7,662 nucleotides of DNA from Verrucomicrobiota bacterium (GTDB taxonomy: Bacteria; Verrucomicrobiota; Verrucomicrobiia; Limisphaerales; JAGWYX01), in assembly GCA_018969165.1 (NCBI GenBank), contig JAGWYX010000154.1, positions 1 to 7,662 on the forward strand. The letters are read 5' to 3'. Of this stretch, positions 1 through 5,663 are shown one piece after another. A program made the translations under genes and the position numbers. The notes under the pieces were generated by a model. It ran no database searches, was not told the origin of the DNA, and saw only the letters and a program-made list of their open reading frames with translations. The stretch's first letter is position 1, and every line of letters begins with the position of its first letter.

Positions 1-6
1 CGGCGC

Positions 7-44
7 GTGCCGGGCCGCTGCGGGTTGAGGACAACCCGCGGTCC
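7..44. repeat. Palindromic intergenic repeat, family B, copy 1
   Basis: This 38-nt block starts GTGCC and is centred on a perfect stem: GCGGGTTG (20-27), loop AGGA, CAACCCGC (32-39). It aligns without gaps to 5626-5663 with 31 of 38 identical positions. It lies about 35 nt beyond the stop of the minus-strand PDT-like gene. No T-run follows on that strand, so it looks like a dispersed REP-type palindrome that may protect or end the mRNA, and not a standard intrinsic terminator. Confidence 0.65.
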
Positions 45-79
45 AGGACGCTGGCGCGCCGGTCCGACTCCCGGCGGCT

Positions 80-1000
80 TCAGGAATCGTAGGCTGGGCG
101 AACGGGATAGACGCCGATCAATTTGACACTGGAACTGACCGCGCGACCGGCTTGGAGCGCGCGGTGGACCCGCGGCTGGTTCTCAGTCCCTTCAATGTCG
201 ATCACGAAGAGGTAGCTGGCGGGTCGGCCCACGATGGGCCGGGAAATGATGCGCGAGAGGTTCACCCCCTCGGTCTTGAACGGGGTCAGGAAATCGCACA
301 GGCTGCCCGAGGTGTTGGGGAGCGTGACGACGATGCTCGTGCGCGAGCTGTCCGGCGGCGTCTTGTCCGGGTGGCCGACGACGACGAACTGGGTGACGTT
401 GCGGACGTCGGACCGAATTGGGTATTCCAGGACGCGCAGCTTGTAAATCCCGGCTGCCAGGCGGTTGCCGATCGCCGCGGCGCCTGGCTCGGCGGCGGCC
501 TTCTGCATCGCCACCGCGGTGCTGGCCTCCTCGCGCAGCTCGGCAGCGGGGAAATGGTCGTTCAGCCAGGTCTCGCAGTGCTGCAACGGCGCGAAGTGGG
601 AGTAAATGACGCGGACATTTTTCCGATCACGGCCCAGCAGCGCCAGCTTGACGTTTACCGACAGGGCTTCTCGGATGAACAAATTCGAGGCCGGATCCAC
701 CAGCTCGGCGACGGTGTCCACAATGGCGCCGCCGGACGAGTTCTCGATCGGGACCACCCCGAGCCGCGAGCGATCCTGGCGGACATAGTCGATGACCCGC
801 TTGACGGTGGGGCGCGGGACGAGGCGGCGCCGGGTCCCGAAGCGCCGCTGCGCCACGAAGTGGGCGAAGGTGCCTGCGGGGCCCAGGAAGGCGATGGCGT
901 TTTTCGGCGTCACGGTTGCAGATTGGACTTTGGCGGTCGGACCGGTCTTTTGCAAGTCCGTTCGGCCTGAGAGTCCTTGAACCGTGAGACATGCTGTCAT
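80..1000 (-). CDS. Divergent prephenate dehydratase-like protein, no chorismate mutase domain
   Basis: This is a homologue of prephenate dehydratase (prephenate to phenylpyruvate, phenylalanine pathway, cytosol), clearly related to the PDT half of the neighbouring pheA product. Numbering is from the ATG at 1000. The catalytic fold starts near residue 34 (IAFLGPAGTF) and a C-terminal ACT domain runs from about 221 to 306. It keeps Asn87 in PIENS, Ser134 and Thr203. The catalytic TRF motif reads TQF (Gln204), the Gln of the SHPQxxxQ segment is His141 in SHFAPLQH, and the Phe-binding ESRP motif of the ACT domain reads ISRP (252-255). It may therefore be a poorly active, unregulated or repurposed enzyme. 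The start is uncertain: an ATG at 1057 is also open, but codons before about 955 have low GC3 and a hairpin lies upstream. A GTG at 913 would give about 277 residues, the usual size of stand-alone PDTs. No start has a clear Shine-Dalgarno site. Confidence 0.85.
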   Translation of the reverse strand: MTACLTVQGLSGRTDLQKTGPTAKVQSATVTPKNAIAFLGPAGTFAHFVAQRRFGTRRRLVPRPTVKRVIDYVRQDRSRLGVVPIENSSGGAIVDTVAELVDPASNLFIREALSVNVKLALLGRDRKNVRVIYSHFAPLQHCETWLNDHFPAAELREEASTAVAMQKAAAEPGAAAIGNRLAAGIYKLRVLEYPIRSDVRNVTQFVVVGHPDKTPPDSSRTSIVVTLPNTSGSLCDFLTPFKTEGVNLSRIISRPIVGRPASYLFVIDIEGTENQPRVHRALQAGRAVSSSVKLIGVYPVRPAYDS

Positions 1001-1066
1001 CAAGTCAAGTTTTGGCGTCGCTTTCACGGTCTGTGTTCTTCGCCTCAAGGACTCCATGAGCGAGGC

Positions 1067-1084
1067 GCCTGTCTGCCGACAGGC
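1067..1084. repeat. Short hairpin GCCTGTC-TGCC-GACAGGC
   Basis: A perfect 7-bp stem with a 4-nt loop. A shifted alternative pairing of GCGCCTG with the following CAGGCGC-like bases is also possible, so the element has two mutually exclusive folds. It sits 10 nt upstream of the most distal possible start (1057) of the PDT-like gene. This argues that the real start is further in, and that the hairpin belongs to the untranslated leader or is a dispersed repeat. Confidence 0.5.
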
Positions 1085-1170
1085 AGGCGCACCGAGGAGC
1101 TACCGGAAGCACACCAAAACCGCGCGTACCCCAACGGACCCGGATTGCGGTCTGAGCGCGTGTTGGAAGA

Positions 1171-1283
1171 ATGCGGAGCGCGGCTGGGTCGTTCTCGACC
1201 AGCCGCAGCACGCCTTGCGCTTCGGGCACGTGTTACTCAGCCGTCGCGCTGCGGCTGGTCTGCGACCCAGCCGCGCTCCGTAT
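1171..1283. repeat. REPIN-like inverted pair of REP hairpins
   Basis: Two arms of 36-39 nt lie in inverted orientation: left 1171-1209 and right 1248-1283, with a 38-nt spacer. The arms match almost perfectly (outer block CGGAGCGCGGCTGGGTCG, inner block ACCAGCCGCAGC) apart from 1 substitution and a 3-6 nt variable middle. Each arm is itself a hairpin, GCGGCTGG pairing with CCAGCCGC (1180-1187/1199-1206 and 1251-1258/1267-1274). This two-palindromes-facing-each-other layout is that of REPINs, which are known to be moved by RAYT transposases. No such gene is in the window. The element lies between pheA and the PDT-like gene and would fold strongly in a read-through mRNA. Confidence 0.75.
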
Positions 1284-1301
1284 TTAAGACACGGTCTGAG
1301 G
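1265..1301 (-). repeat. Repeat family A end unit, shared with 7626-7662
   Basis: Read on the minus strand, this 37-nt block matches 7626-7662 on the plus strand at 32 of 37 positions without gaps. All 5 mismatches fall in a central 10-nt linker, and the 11 nt and 16 nt on either side are identical. It overlaps the right arm of the REPIN-like element and extends it outwards by 18 nt to the GGTCTGAGG box, showing that the true repeat is longer than the inverted arms. Confidence 0.75.
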
Positions 1302-1311
1302 CGGTGCCCCG

Positions 1312-2373
1312 CTAGTGAACGTTGGGATAGGAGCCGAGCACCTTCACCAGCGAGCAGCGTTTGCGAAGGCCGGCCAGGGTCTTGGCGACGGCGGGATCCC
1401 GCACGTGGCCCTCGCAGTCAACAAAGATGAGGCTGCCGACTGCGTGCGATTTATCCGGTCGTGACTCGATGTTGGTCAAGTTCAGCTTGCACCGGCTGAA
1501 GAACGACAGGATTTGGTCCAGGCTGCCCACCTGGTTGGGGATGCCGAACAGGAGGCTGGTGCGGTCGTGGCCGGTGGGAGGACTGCACTGTCGGCCCAGG
1601 ACCAGGAAGCGGGTGGCGTTGTTCGAGTCGTCCTGGATGTCGTGTTCGAGCACGCGCAGGCGGTATTTTTCCGCGGCGAGCGAGCTGGCGATGGCGGCGG
1701 CGCCGCGTTGCGTGGCCGCCAGTTGGGCCGAGCGCGTGTTGGACGAGGTCTCGATGATTTCGACTTCGGGCAGGTGATTCTGGACCCAGCCGCGGCACTG
1801 GGCCAGGGCCTGGGGATGGGTGAAGAGCTTGCGGACGCGCGGGAGCGCAACGCGGCTCATCAGGCAGTGCTGGATGCGCAGGATGATCTGTGAAACGACC
1901 TTCAGTTCGCTGTCCACGAACATGTCCAGTGTGTTGGTGACGACGCCGTCGGTCGAGTTTTCGACCGGCACCACACCGTAGTCGGCGCGGTTTTTGCTCA
2001 CCTCGGTGAAGACGTCGGCGATGGTTTTTTGGGCGGCGTAGCGGAGGCTGCTGCCGAACCGGCGCAAGGCGGCCTGGTGGGTGAAAGTCGCCTCGGGTCC
2101 GAGGTAGGCGATGGTCATGGACTTCTGGAGGGCCAGGGCGCTGGACATGACCTCGCGATAAATCTGGCGCAGGGAATCGTTGGTGATCGGTCCCGGATTG
2201 ACCTTGCCGAGGCGCTGGAGCACGGCCAGTTCCCGGTGCGGCGCATAAATCTCCTCACCGGCCTTGAGTTTGATCGCGCCGATTTCCAGCACGTGGCGCG
2301 TCCGCTCGTTCAGCAGCTTGACAATTTGCGCGTCCAGCTTGTCGATGGCCTGGCGGTGTTCGGCGATGGTCAT
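1312..2373 (-). CDS. pheA: Bifunctional chorismate mutase / prephenate dehydratase (P-protein)
   Basis: The 353-residue product converts chorismate to prephenate and then to phenylpyruvate, the committed route to phenylalanine. Residues 1-85 are an AroQ-type chorismate mutase with the expected active-site set: Arg7, Arg24, Lys35, Arg47-Glu48 and Gln83. Residues 88-260 are the dehydratase domain, with YLGPEATF (90-97), PVENST (Asn139), THPQALAQC (Gln192) and the catalytic TRF (254-256). Residues 271-353 form the regulatory ACT domain with an intact ESRP (303-306), so feedback inhibition by phenylalanine is expected. The ATG overlaps the scpB stop (ATGA) and is preceded by GAGG at a 7-nt spacing, a good Shine-Dalgarno site inside scpB. 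Translation is therefore probably coupled to scpB. The stop is TAG, followed after about 10 nt by the family A repeat. Confidence 0.96.
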   Translation of the reverse strand: MTIAEHRQAIDKLDAQIVKLLNERTRHVLEIGAIKLKAGEEIYAPHRELAVLQRLGKVNPGPITNDSLRQIYREVMSSALALQKSMTIAYLGPEATFTHQAALRRFGSSLRYAAQKTIADVFTEVSKNRADYGVVPVENSTDGVVTNTLDMFVDSELKVVSQIILRIQHCLMSRVALPRVRKLFTHPQALAQCRGWVQNHLPEVEIIETSSNTRSAQLAATQRGAAAIASSLAAEKYRLRVLEHDIQDDSNNATRFLVLGRQCSPPTGHDRTSLLFGIPNQVGSLDQILSFFSRCKLNLTNIESRPDKSHAVGSLIFVDCEGHVRDPAVAKTLAGLRKRCSLVKVLGSYPNVH

Positions 2374-3095
2374 GGCGCGCCCTCGGGTGGGGCCGTCGGC
2401 GCGCCGGCGGTGTCGGACTGCGCCGGTGGCGGTGGGGTGCCGTCCGAACCGGTCGGTTGCAGGGTGAGTTGTTCCGGGGGGGCGGTCGCCAGGCCGGGCT
2501 CGGCGGTCATCAGGCCCGGCGGTTTCGGGACTTCGAGGCGGCGCAACTCGTCAGCGGCCGGCAGGTCCTCGAGGCCGCGCAGGCCGAAGTATTCGAGAAA
2601 AAGCCTGGTGGTGCCGTAGGTCCCCGGGCGGCCGGGAACGTCGGCGCGCCCAACTTGCTCCACCAACCCGCGCTCCAGCAGGGTTTGCATCACCCCATCG
2701 ACGGAGACCCCGCGGATTTGCTCGATCTCGGCCCGGGTCAGCGGTTGGCGGTAGGCGATGATGGCCAGGGTCTCGAGGGCGGCCTGCGACAGTCGGGCCG
2801 GCCGGGCCTTTTCGCCCAGCAAGGCCCGCAGCCAGGGGGCGTACTGGGGTTGGCTGACGAACTGCCAACTGTCGGCCACGCAAGCCAGGCGGTAACTGCG
2901 GCCCGCCTCGCAGTGCTCGCGCTCCAACTGCTCGAGGGCCGCCGTCACGTCGGCTTCGGCGACCTTGCGAAAGGCCTTGGCGGCCGCATCCTCGGTGTCG
3001 TCGGCGGCGCGGGTCATGAGTTCGCGCAGTTCGCGCGCGGTGAGGGGCTTTTGCGCCGTGAACAGGATGGCTTCGAGGACAAATTTCAGTTCCAT
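2370..3095 (-). CDS. scpB: Segregation and condensation protein B
   Basis: ScpB is the winged-helix dimer subunit of the Smc-ScpAB condensin, which compacts and segregates the chromosome. The 241-residue product has an N-terminal winged helix (about 1-90) and a second one (about 98-175). The second carries the family signature: LSQAALETLAIIAYRQPLTR (102-121), then EIEQIRGVSVDGVM, LLERGLVEQVGR, PGRPGTYGTT and FLEYFGL. Residues from about 190 to 241 form a Pro/Ala/Thr-rich tail absent from typical ScpB of roughly 180-200 residues and probably disordered. The start lies 3 nt after the scpA stop and lacks its own clear Shine-Dalgarno site, pointing to reinitiation after scpA. The stop overlaps the pheA start by 4 nt. 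Confidence 0.95.
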   Translation of the reverse strand: MELKFVLEAILFTAQKPLTARELRELMTRAADDTEDAAAKAFRKVAEADVTAALEQLEREHCEAGRSYRLACVADSWQFVSQPQYAPWLRALLGEKARPARLSQAALETLAIIAYRQPLTRAEIEQIRGVSVDGVMQTLLERGLVEQVGRADVPGRPGTYGTTRLFLEYFGLRGLEDLPAADELRRLEVPKPPGLMTAEPGLATAPPEQLTLQPTGSDGTPPPPAQSDTAGAPTAPPEGAP

Positions 3096-3098
3096 GAA

Positions 3099-3887
3099 TC
3101 AGGCGGGTGCATCGGTGGCCGCGGTCGCGGGTGGCGGCGCCAGCGGGGCGGGAGGCGCCGGGCTCGGCCGCGCGGTGATTTCAATTTCGCCGAACGGTGC
3201 CGGCTGCGAGACGAGGACTTGTTTCAAGCGAATCAGTTCGAGGAGGGCGAGGAAGGTGGCGACGACCTCGGAGCGGCTGGTGGCGTGGGTGAACAGCTCC
3301 AGGAACTTCAGGACCGGCCGCTCGCCCAGGCGTCGCATCAATTCCTCGATCTTGCCGCTGACACTCCACTGGTCCTCGTAAATCTCCGTCAGGCCGCCCC
3401 GCTGTTGGAAGCGCTGGAGGATGGCGCTGACGGCGTTGATCAGGTCGAAAAGGGTAACCTCGGTTTTTGGCGGGGGCGCTTCCATCGCCAGGTCCGGTTT
3501 ACCGGGCACGCGCGCGAACCGGTTGGCCTGCTCGGCCTCCAGGGTCTGGAGCTGGCCGGAGGCGTCTTTGAATTTTTTGTATTCGACCAAGCGCCGGATC
3601 AGCTCCCATTTCGGGTCCAGGCCGTCGTCTTCGGTTTCGAGGGCGACCTGTTGGTCCACCGGCAGCAATTCCCGGCTCTTGATGTAGAGCAGGGTCGCCG
3701 CCATCACCAGGAACTCGCCGGTGATGTCCAGGTCCAGCTTCTGCATCTGTTCCAGGTAGGCGACAAACTGGGTGGCGATCCGGGTGAGGTTGACCTGGTA
3801 AATATCGACCTCCTCCTTTTTGATGAGGTAAAGGAGCAGGTCCAACGGGCCTTCAAAGACCTCGAGTTGAATTTTATACTCAGCCAT
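3099..3887 (-). CDS. scpA: Segregation and condensation protein A (kleisin)
   Basis: ScpA is the kleisin that bridges the two Smc heads and binds ScpB. The 262-residue product shows the family pattern: FEGPLDLLLYLIKKEEVDIY (11-30) in the N-terminal Smc-neck-binding region, then EFLVMAATLLYIKSRELLP (58-76). Residues 85-170 are the middle linker with the ScpB-binding region. The C-terminal winged helix (about 176-238) includes VATFLALLELIRLKQV and FGEIEI. A Pro/Ala-rich tail follows (240-262). The frame stays open upstream to about 4550, but ScpA homology begins exactly at the MAEYK start, and upstream codons lie antisense to the next gene, so ATG at 3887 is chosen. A weak GGGTG precedes it. 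It is first in the scpA-scpB-pheA cluster. Confidence 0.95.
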   Translation of the reverse strand: MAEYKIQLEVFEGPLDLLLYLIKKEEVDIYQVNLTRIATQFVAYLEQMQKLDLDITGEFLVMAATLLYIKSRELLPVDQQVALETEDDGLDPKWELIRRLVEYKKFKDASGQLQTLEAEQANRFARVPGKPDLAMEAPPPKTEVTLFDLINAVSAILQRFQQRGGLTEIYEDQWSVSGKIEELMRRLGERPVLKFLELFTHATSRSEVVATFLALLELIRLKQVLVSQPAPFGEIEITARPSPAPPAPLAPPPATAATDAPA

Positions 3888-3922
3888 TCGGCACCCGGCT
3901 GGCGCGGCCACCGGGTTGCCCC

Positions 3923-3952
3923 ATCCTAAGCGGGAGGCCGCCTCCTTGGCAA
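3923..3952 (-). promoter_or_regulatory. Possible sigma70-type promoter for scpA-scpB-pheA
   Basis: On the minus strand, TTGCCA (3952-3947) and TAGGAT (3928-3923) are separated by 18 nt, matching the -35 and -10 consensus at 5/6 and 4/6 positions. This would start transcription about 28 nt before the scpA ATG. A near-palindrome, GGAGG-CCG-CCTCC (3933-3945), lies between the two boxes. The call rests only on consensus resemblance in GC-rich DNA. Confidence 0.3.
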
Positions 3953-4037
3953 CGGCGGAGAAATTCCGGTCGGGGCCGACTCCCGCCCGGCGCCGCCACC
4001 GGCGGCCGGCATTGCGATTTGGCCCACGGCAAAGGTG

Positions 4038-4066
4038 TTGACGATCCGGGCGGGAACTCCGAGCAT
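4038..4066 (+). promoter_or_regulatory. Possible promoter for the ManD-like gene
   Basis: TTGACG (4038-4043) and GAGCAT (4061-4066) are separated by 17 nt. The -35 is 5/6 to consensus. The -10 is poor (3/6) but keeps the important A and final T. Transcription would begin near 4073, at the left edge of the inverted repeat at 4072-4108. Confidence 0.25.
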
Positions 4067-4071
4067 TGGGC

Positions 4072-4108
4072 GATCCCAAATCCGGGCTGGCGCGGCCGTT
4101 TTGGGATC
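4072..4108. promoter_or_regulatory. Inverted repeat before the ManD-like gene (operator or leader hairpin)
   Basis: GATCCCAAA (4072-4080) and its exact reverse complement TTTGGGATC (4100-4108) are separated by 19 nt and end 8 nt before the ATG at 4117. As DNA this resembles a dimeric-regulator operator. As RNA it would form a leader hairpin that buries the only purine-rich bases (GGGA, 4103-4106) near the start. AT-containing arms stand out from the GC-rich surroundings. No regulator gene is adjacent. Confidence 0.5.
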
Positions 4109-4116
4109 CACGCACC

Positions 4117-5487
4117 ATGAACCGTCGAACCTTCCTGGACCAGCTTGCGCGCGGCGCTGCCCTGGCGGGCCTGGTGGGCAGCGGCAGCCGGGCGCCGGCC
4201 GCCGCACCGGCTGCCCCCGACCCGCTGGCGCCGTCCCAACCACCCCGGCTCAAAATCACCCGCGTAAAAGCGATCCTCACCGCGCCGGCGCGCATCCGGT
4301 TGTGCGTGGTGAAAGTCGAGACCAGCGAACCCGGTTTGCATGGGGTCGGCTGCGCCACGTTCACCCAGCGCATCCGCACCGTGGCCACGGCCGTCAACGA
4401 GTATCTGGCGCCGTTTCTAGCCGGCCAAGATCCGGATAACATCGAGGACCTGTGGCAGGCGATGTACCAGAGTTCGTACTGGCGCAACGGGCCGGTGCTG
4501 ATGAACGCGTTAAGCGGGGTTGATGCCGCCCTGTGGGACATCAAGGCCAAACGCGCCGGCCTGCCGCTCTACCAGTTGCTCGGGGGCAAATGCCGGCGCG
4601 CCGTGCCGGTTTACCGCCACGCCTCGGGCCGCACGCCGGAGGCGGTGCTGGAGTCGGTGCAAAAGCTCATGGCCCTGGGCATCCGGTACATCCGCGCCCA
4701 GGTCGCCGTACCGGGCCAGGCGGTTTACGGCGCCGGCTCGGGCGCGGGCGCCACCCATGGCCCCGCCGGGTCGGCGACGGACGACCCGTTTGCCGGCGAC
4801 CGCTTCGAGCCGGCCGCCTATCGCCGGGTCGTTCCCAGGCTCTTTAAGTTTCTGCGCGAGCATCTGGGTGACGAAATCCAGTTGCTCCACGACATGCACG
4901 AGCGTCTTTCGCCGATCGACGCCATCGGGCTGGCCAAGGAACTGGAGCCGTATCACCTGTTCTTTCTCGAGGACCCGCTGGCCCCCGAGGACGTCGGGTA
5001 TTTCCGCAACCTGCGCCAGCAATGCACGACCCCGATCGCGATGGGGGAATTGTTTAATAACCCGAACGAATGGCTCGGCCTGGTCACCGGGCGACTGATC
5101 GATTTCATCCGTTGTCACCTTTCCCAGGTCGGCGGCATCAGCGCCGCCCGGAAGATCGCCGCGTTGTGCGACTTCTTCCGCGTGCGCACGGCCTGGCACG
5201 GCCCGGGCGACACTTCGCCCGTCGGCCATGCCGCCCATGTCCACCTCGACCTGGCCACGTGGAATTTTGGCATCCAGGAGGCGGTGCTGTTCAACGACGC
5301 GACCCGCGAGGTATTTCCCGGCGCGCCGGAAATCCGCGACGGGATGCTCTGGTGCAACGAAAAACCGGGTCTCGGCATCGACATCGACGAGGCCAAGGCC
5401 GCCCGCTACCCCATCCGGGACCAGCCCCCGTTCGACTTTGGCTGGGGCCGGCTCCGCGACCGTGACGGCACCCTCCGCCGGCCGTGA
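4117..5487 (+). CDS. Tat-exported mannonate dehydratase-like enolase-superfamily protein
   Basis: The 456-residue product begins with a twin-arginine signal (NRRTFLDQ at 2-9, hydrophobic stretch 11-21, Ala/Pro-rich linker to about 43), so it should be exported folded. The rest is an enolase-superfamily protein of the ManD/RspA subgroup. The capping domain spans about 45-160 and the barrel follows. Expected residues are visible: Arg193 and Tyr204 (the loop Tyr used as base in ManD), HDMH (Asp259 metal ligand, His261 catalytic), Glu285 in LEDP, Glu311 in MGE, WHGPGD with His361, and Glu388 in FGIQE. Known relatives dehydrate sugar acids such as D-mannonate or D-gluconate, but many are weak or inactive, so the substrate is unknown. 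The loop after Tyr204 is long and Gly-rich (205-228). The C terminus ends LRRP, not the Trp I recall from characterised ManD. No hexuronate-pathway gene is adjacent. ATG 4117 is preferred because the Tat signal starts there. Confidence 0.87.
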   Translation: MNRRTFLDQLARGAALAGLVGSGSRAPAAAPAAPDPLAPSQPPRLKITRVKAILTAPARIRLCVVKVETSEPGLHGVGCATFTQRIRTVATAVNEYLAPFLAGQDPDNIEDLWQAMYQSSYWRNGPVLMNALSGVDAALWDIKAKRAGLPLYQLLGGKCRRAVPVYRHASGRTPEAVLESVQKLMALGIRYIRAQVAVPGQAVYGAGSGAGATHGPAGSATDDPFAGDRFEPAAYRRVVPRLFKFLREHLGDEIQLLHDMHERLSPIDAIGLAKELEPYHLFFLEDPLAPEDVGYFRNLRQQCTTPIAMGELFNNPNEWLGLVTGRLIDFIRCHLSQVGGISAARKIAALCDFFRVRTAWHGPGDTSPVGHAAHVHLDLATWNFGIQEAVLFNDATREVFPGAPEIRDGMLWCNEKPGLGIDIDEAKAARYPIRDQPPFDFGWGRLRDRDGTLRRP

Positions 5488-5556
5488 GGAAACGGACGGA
5501 GGATAAGCGGAATCGGAGATCGATGGGAGGAAACGACCGAAAGCCGGCCGTCCGGA

Positions 5557-5579
5557 CCGCGGCTGGTCCCCAGCCGCGG
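5557..5579. repeat. REP hairpin with family A core
   Basis: A perfect 10-bp stem, CCGCGGCTGG (5557-5566) with CCAGCCGCGG (5570-5579), closed by a 3-nt TCC loop. It contains the same GCGGCTGG/CCAGCCGC core as the two hairpins of the REPIN-like element at 1171-1283 and the end of the window, so it is probably a solitary member of the same family. Its position between convergent genes would let it shield both mRNA 3' ends. Confidence 0.7.
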
Positions 5580-5625
5580 CGGCCGCGGGTCGCCAACGAC
5601 CAGAGAACATTCTCCGGCCGATTCC

Positions 5626-5663
5626 GTGCCGACGCGCTGCGAGTCGAGGACAACTCGCGTTCC
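5626..5663. repeat. Palindromic intergenic repeat, family B, copy 2
   Basis: This is the second copy of the 38-nt element at 7-44. The stem is GCGAGTCG (5639-5646), loop AGGA, CAACTCGC (5651-5658), with one C-A mismatch. Relative to copy 1, one stem pair has changed from G-C to A-T on both sides, which keeps the pairing. This supports selection for, or recent common origin of, a folded element. Confidence 0.65.

Larger units (their letters stand above)
1001..1311. other. Intergenic region between pheA and the PDT-like gene
   Basis: About 310 nt lie between the pheA stop and the chosen start of the PDT-like gene. No frame has coding-like composition or recognisable protein similarity. The region holds a short hairpin at 1067-1084 and the large inverted repeat at 1171-1283, described separately. 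Between them (1085-1170) I see nothing identifiable. No convincing promoter is visible for the PDT-like gene, so read-through from pheA is possible. Confidence 0.7.

Noticed and set aside
1..79. An intrinsic terminator after the PDT-like gene
   Set aside because: The hairpin at 20-39 has no T-run after it on the minus strand, and it matches another repeat copy, so it is listed as a repeat.
152..970. A 272-codon plus-strand frame opposite the PDT-like gene
   Set aside because: It is antisense to a clear PDT/ACT protein, and its product shows the same artefactual composition as other antisense frames here.
1148..1300. CGGTCTGAG at 1148-1156 and 1292-1300 as a 9-bp target-site duplication around the REPIN-like element
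   Set aside because: The same sequence is part of the conserved repeat unit at 7626-7662 and of the box at 5690-5699, so it is more likely intrinsic to the repeat than a duplication of target DNA.
1001..1311. A Phe attenuator, leader peptide or riboswitch controlling the PDT-like gene
   Set aside because: No short ORF rich in Phe codons, no T-box-like sequence and no terminator/antiterminator pair with a T-run were seen. The structures present match dispersed repeats.
2457..3929. A 490-codon open frame on the plus strand opposite scpB and scpA
   Set aside because: The minus strand encodes unmistakable ScpA and ScpB. The plus-strand translation is low-complexity, rich in Gly, Gln, Leu and Phe, and is a typical antisense artefact of high third-position GC.
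3888..4550. An N-terminal extension of scpA by 221 codons
   Set aside because: The extra residues match nothing, overlap the ManD-like gene antisense, and ScpA family similarity begins right at the ATG at 3887.
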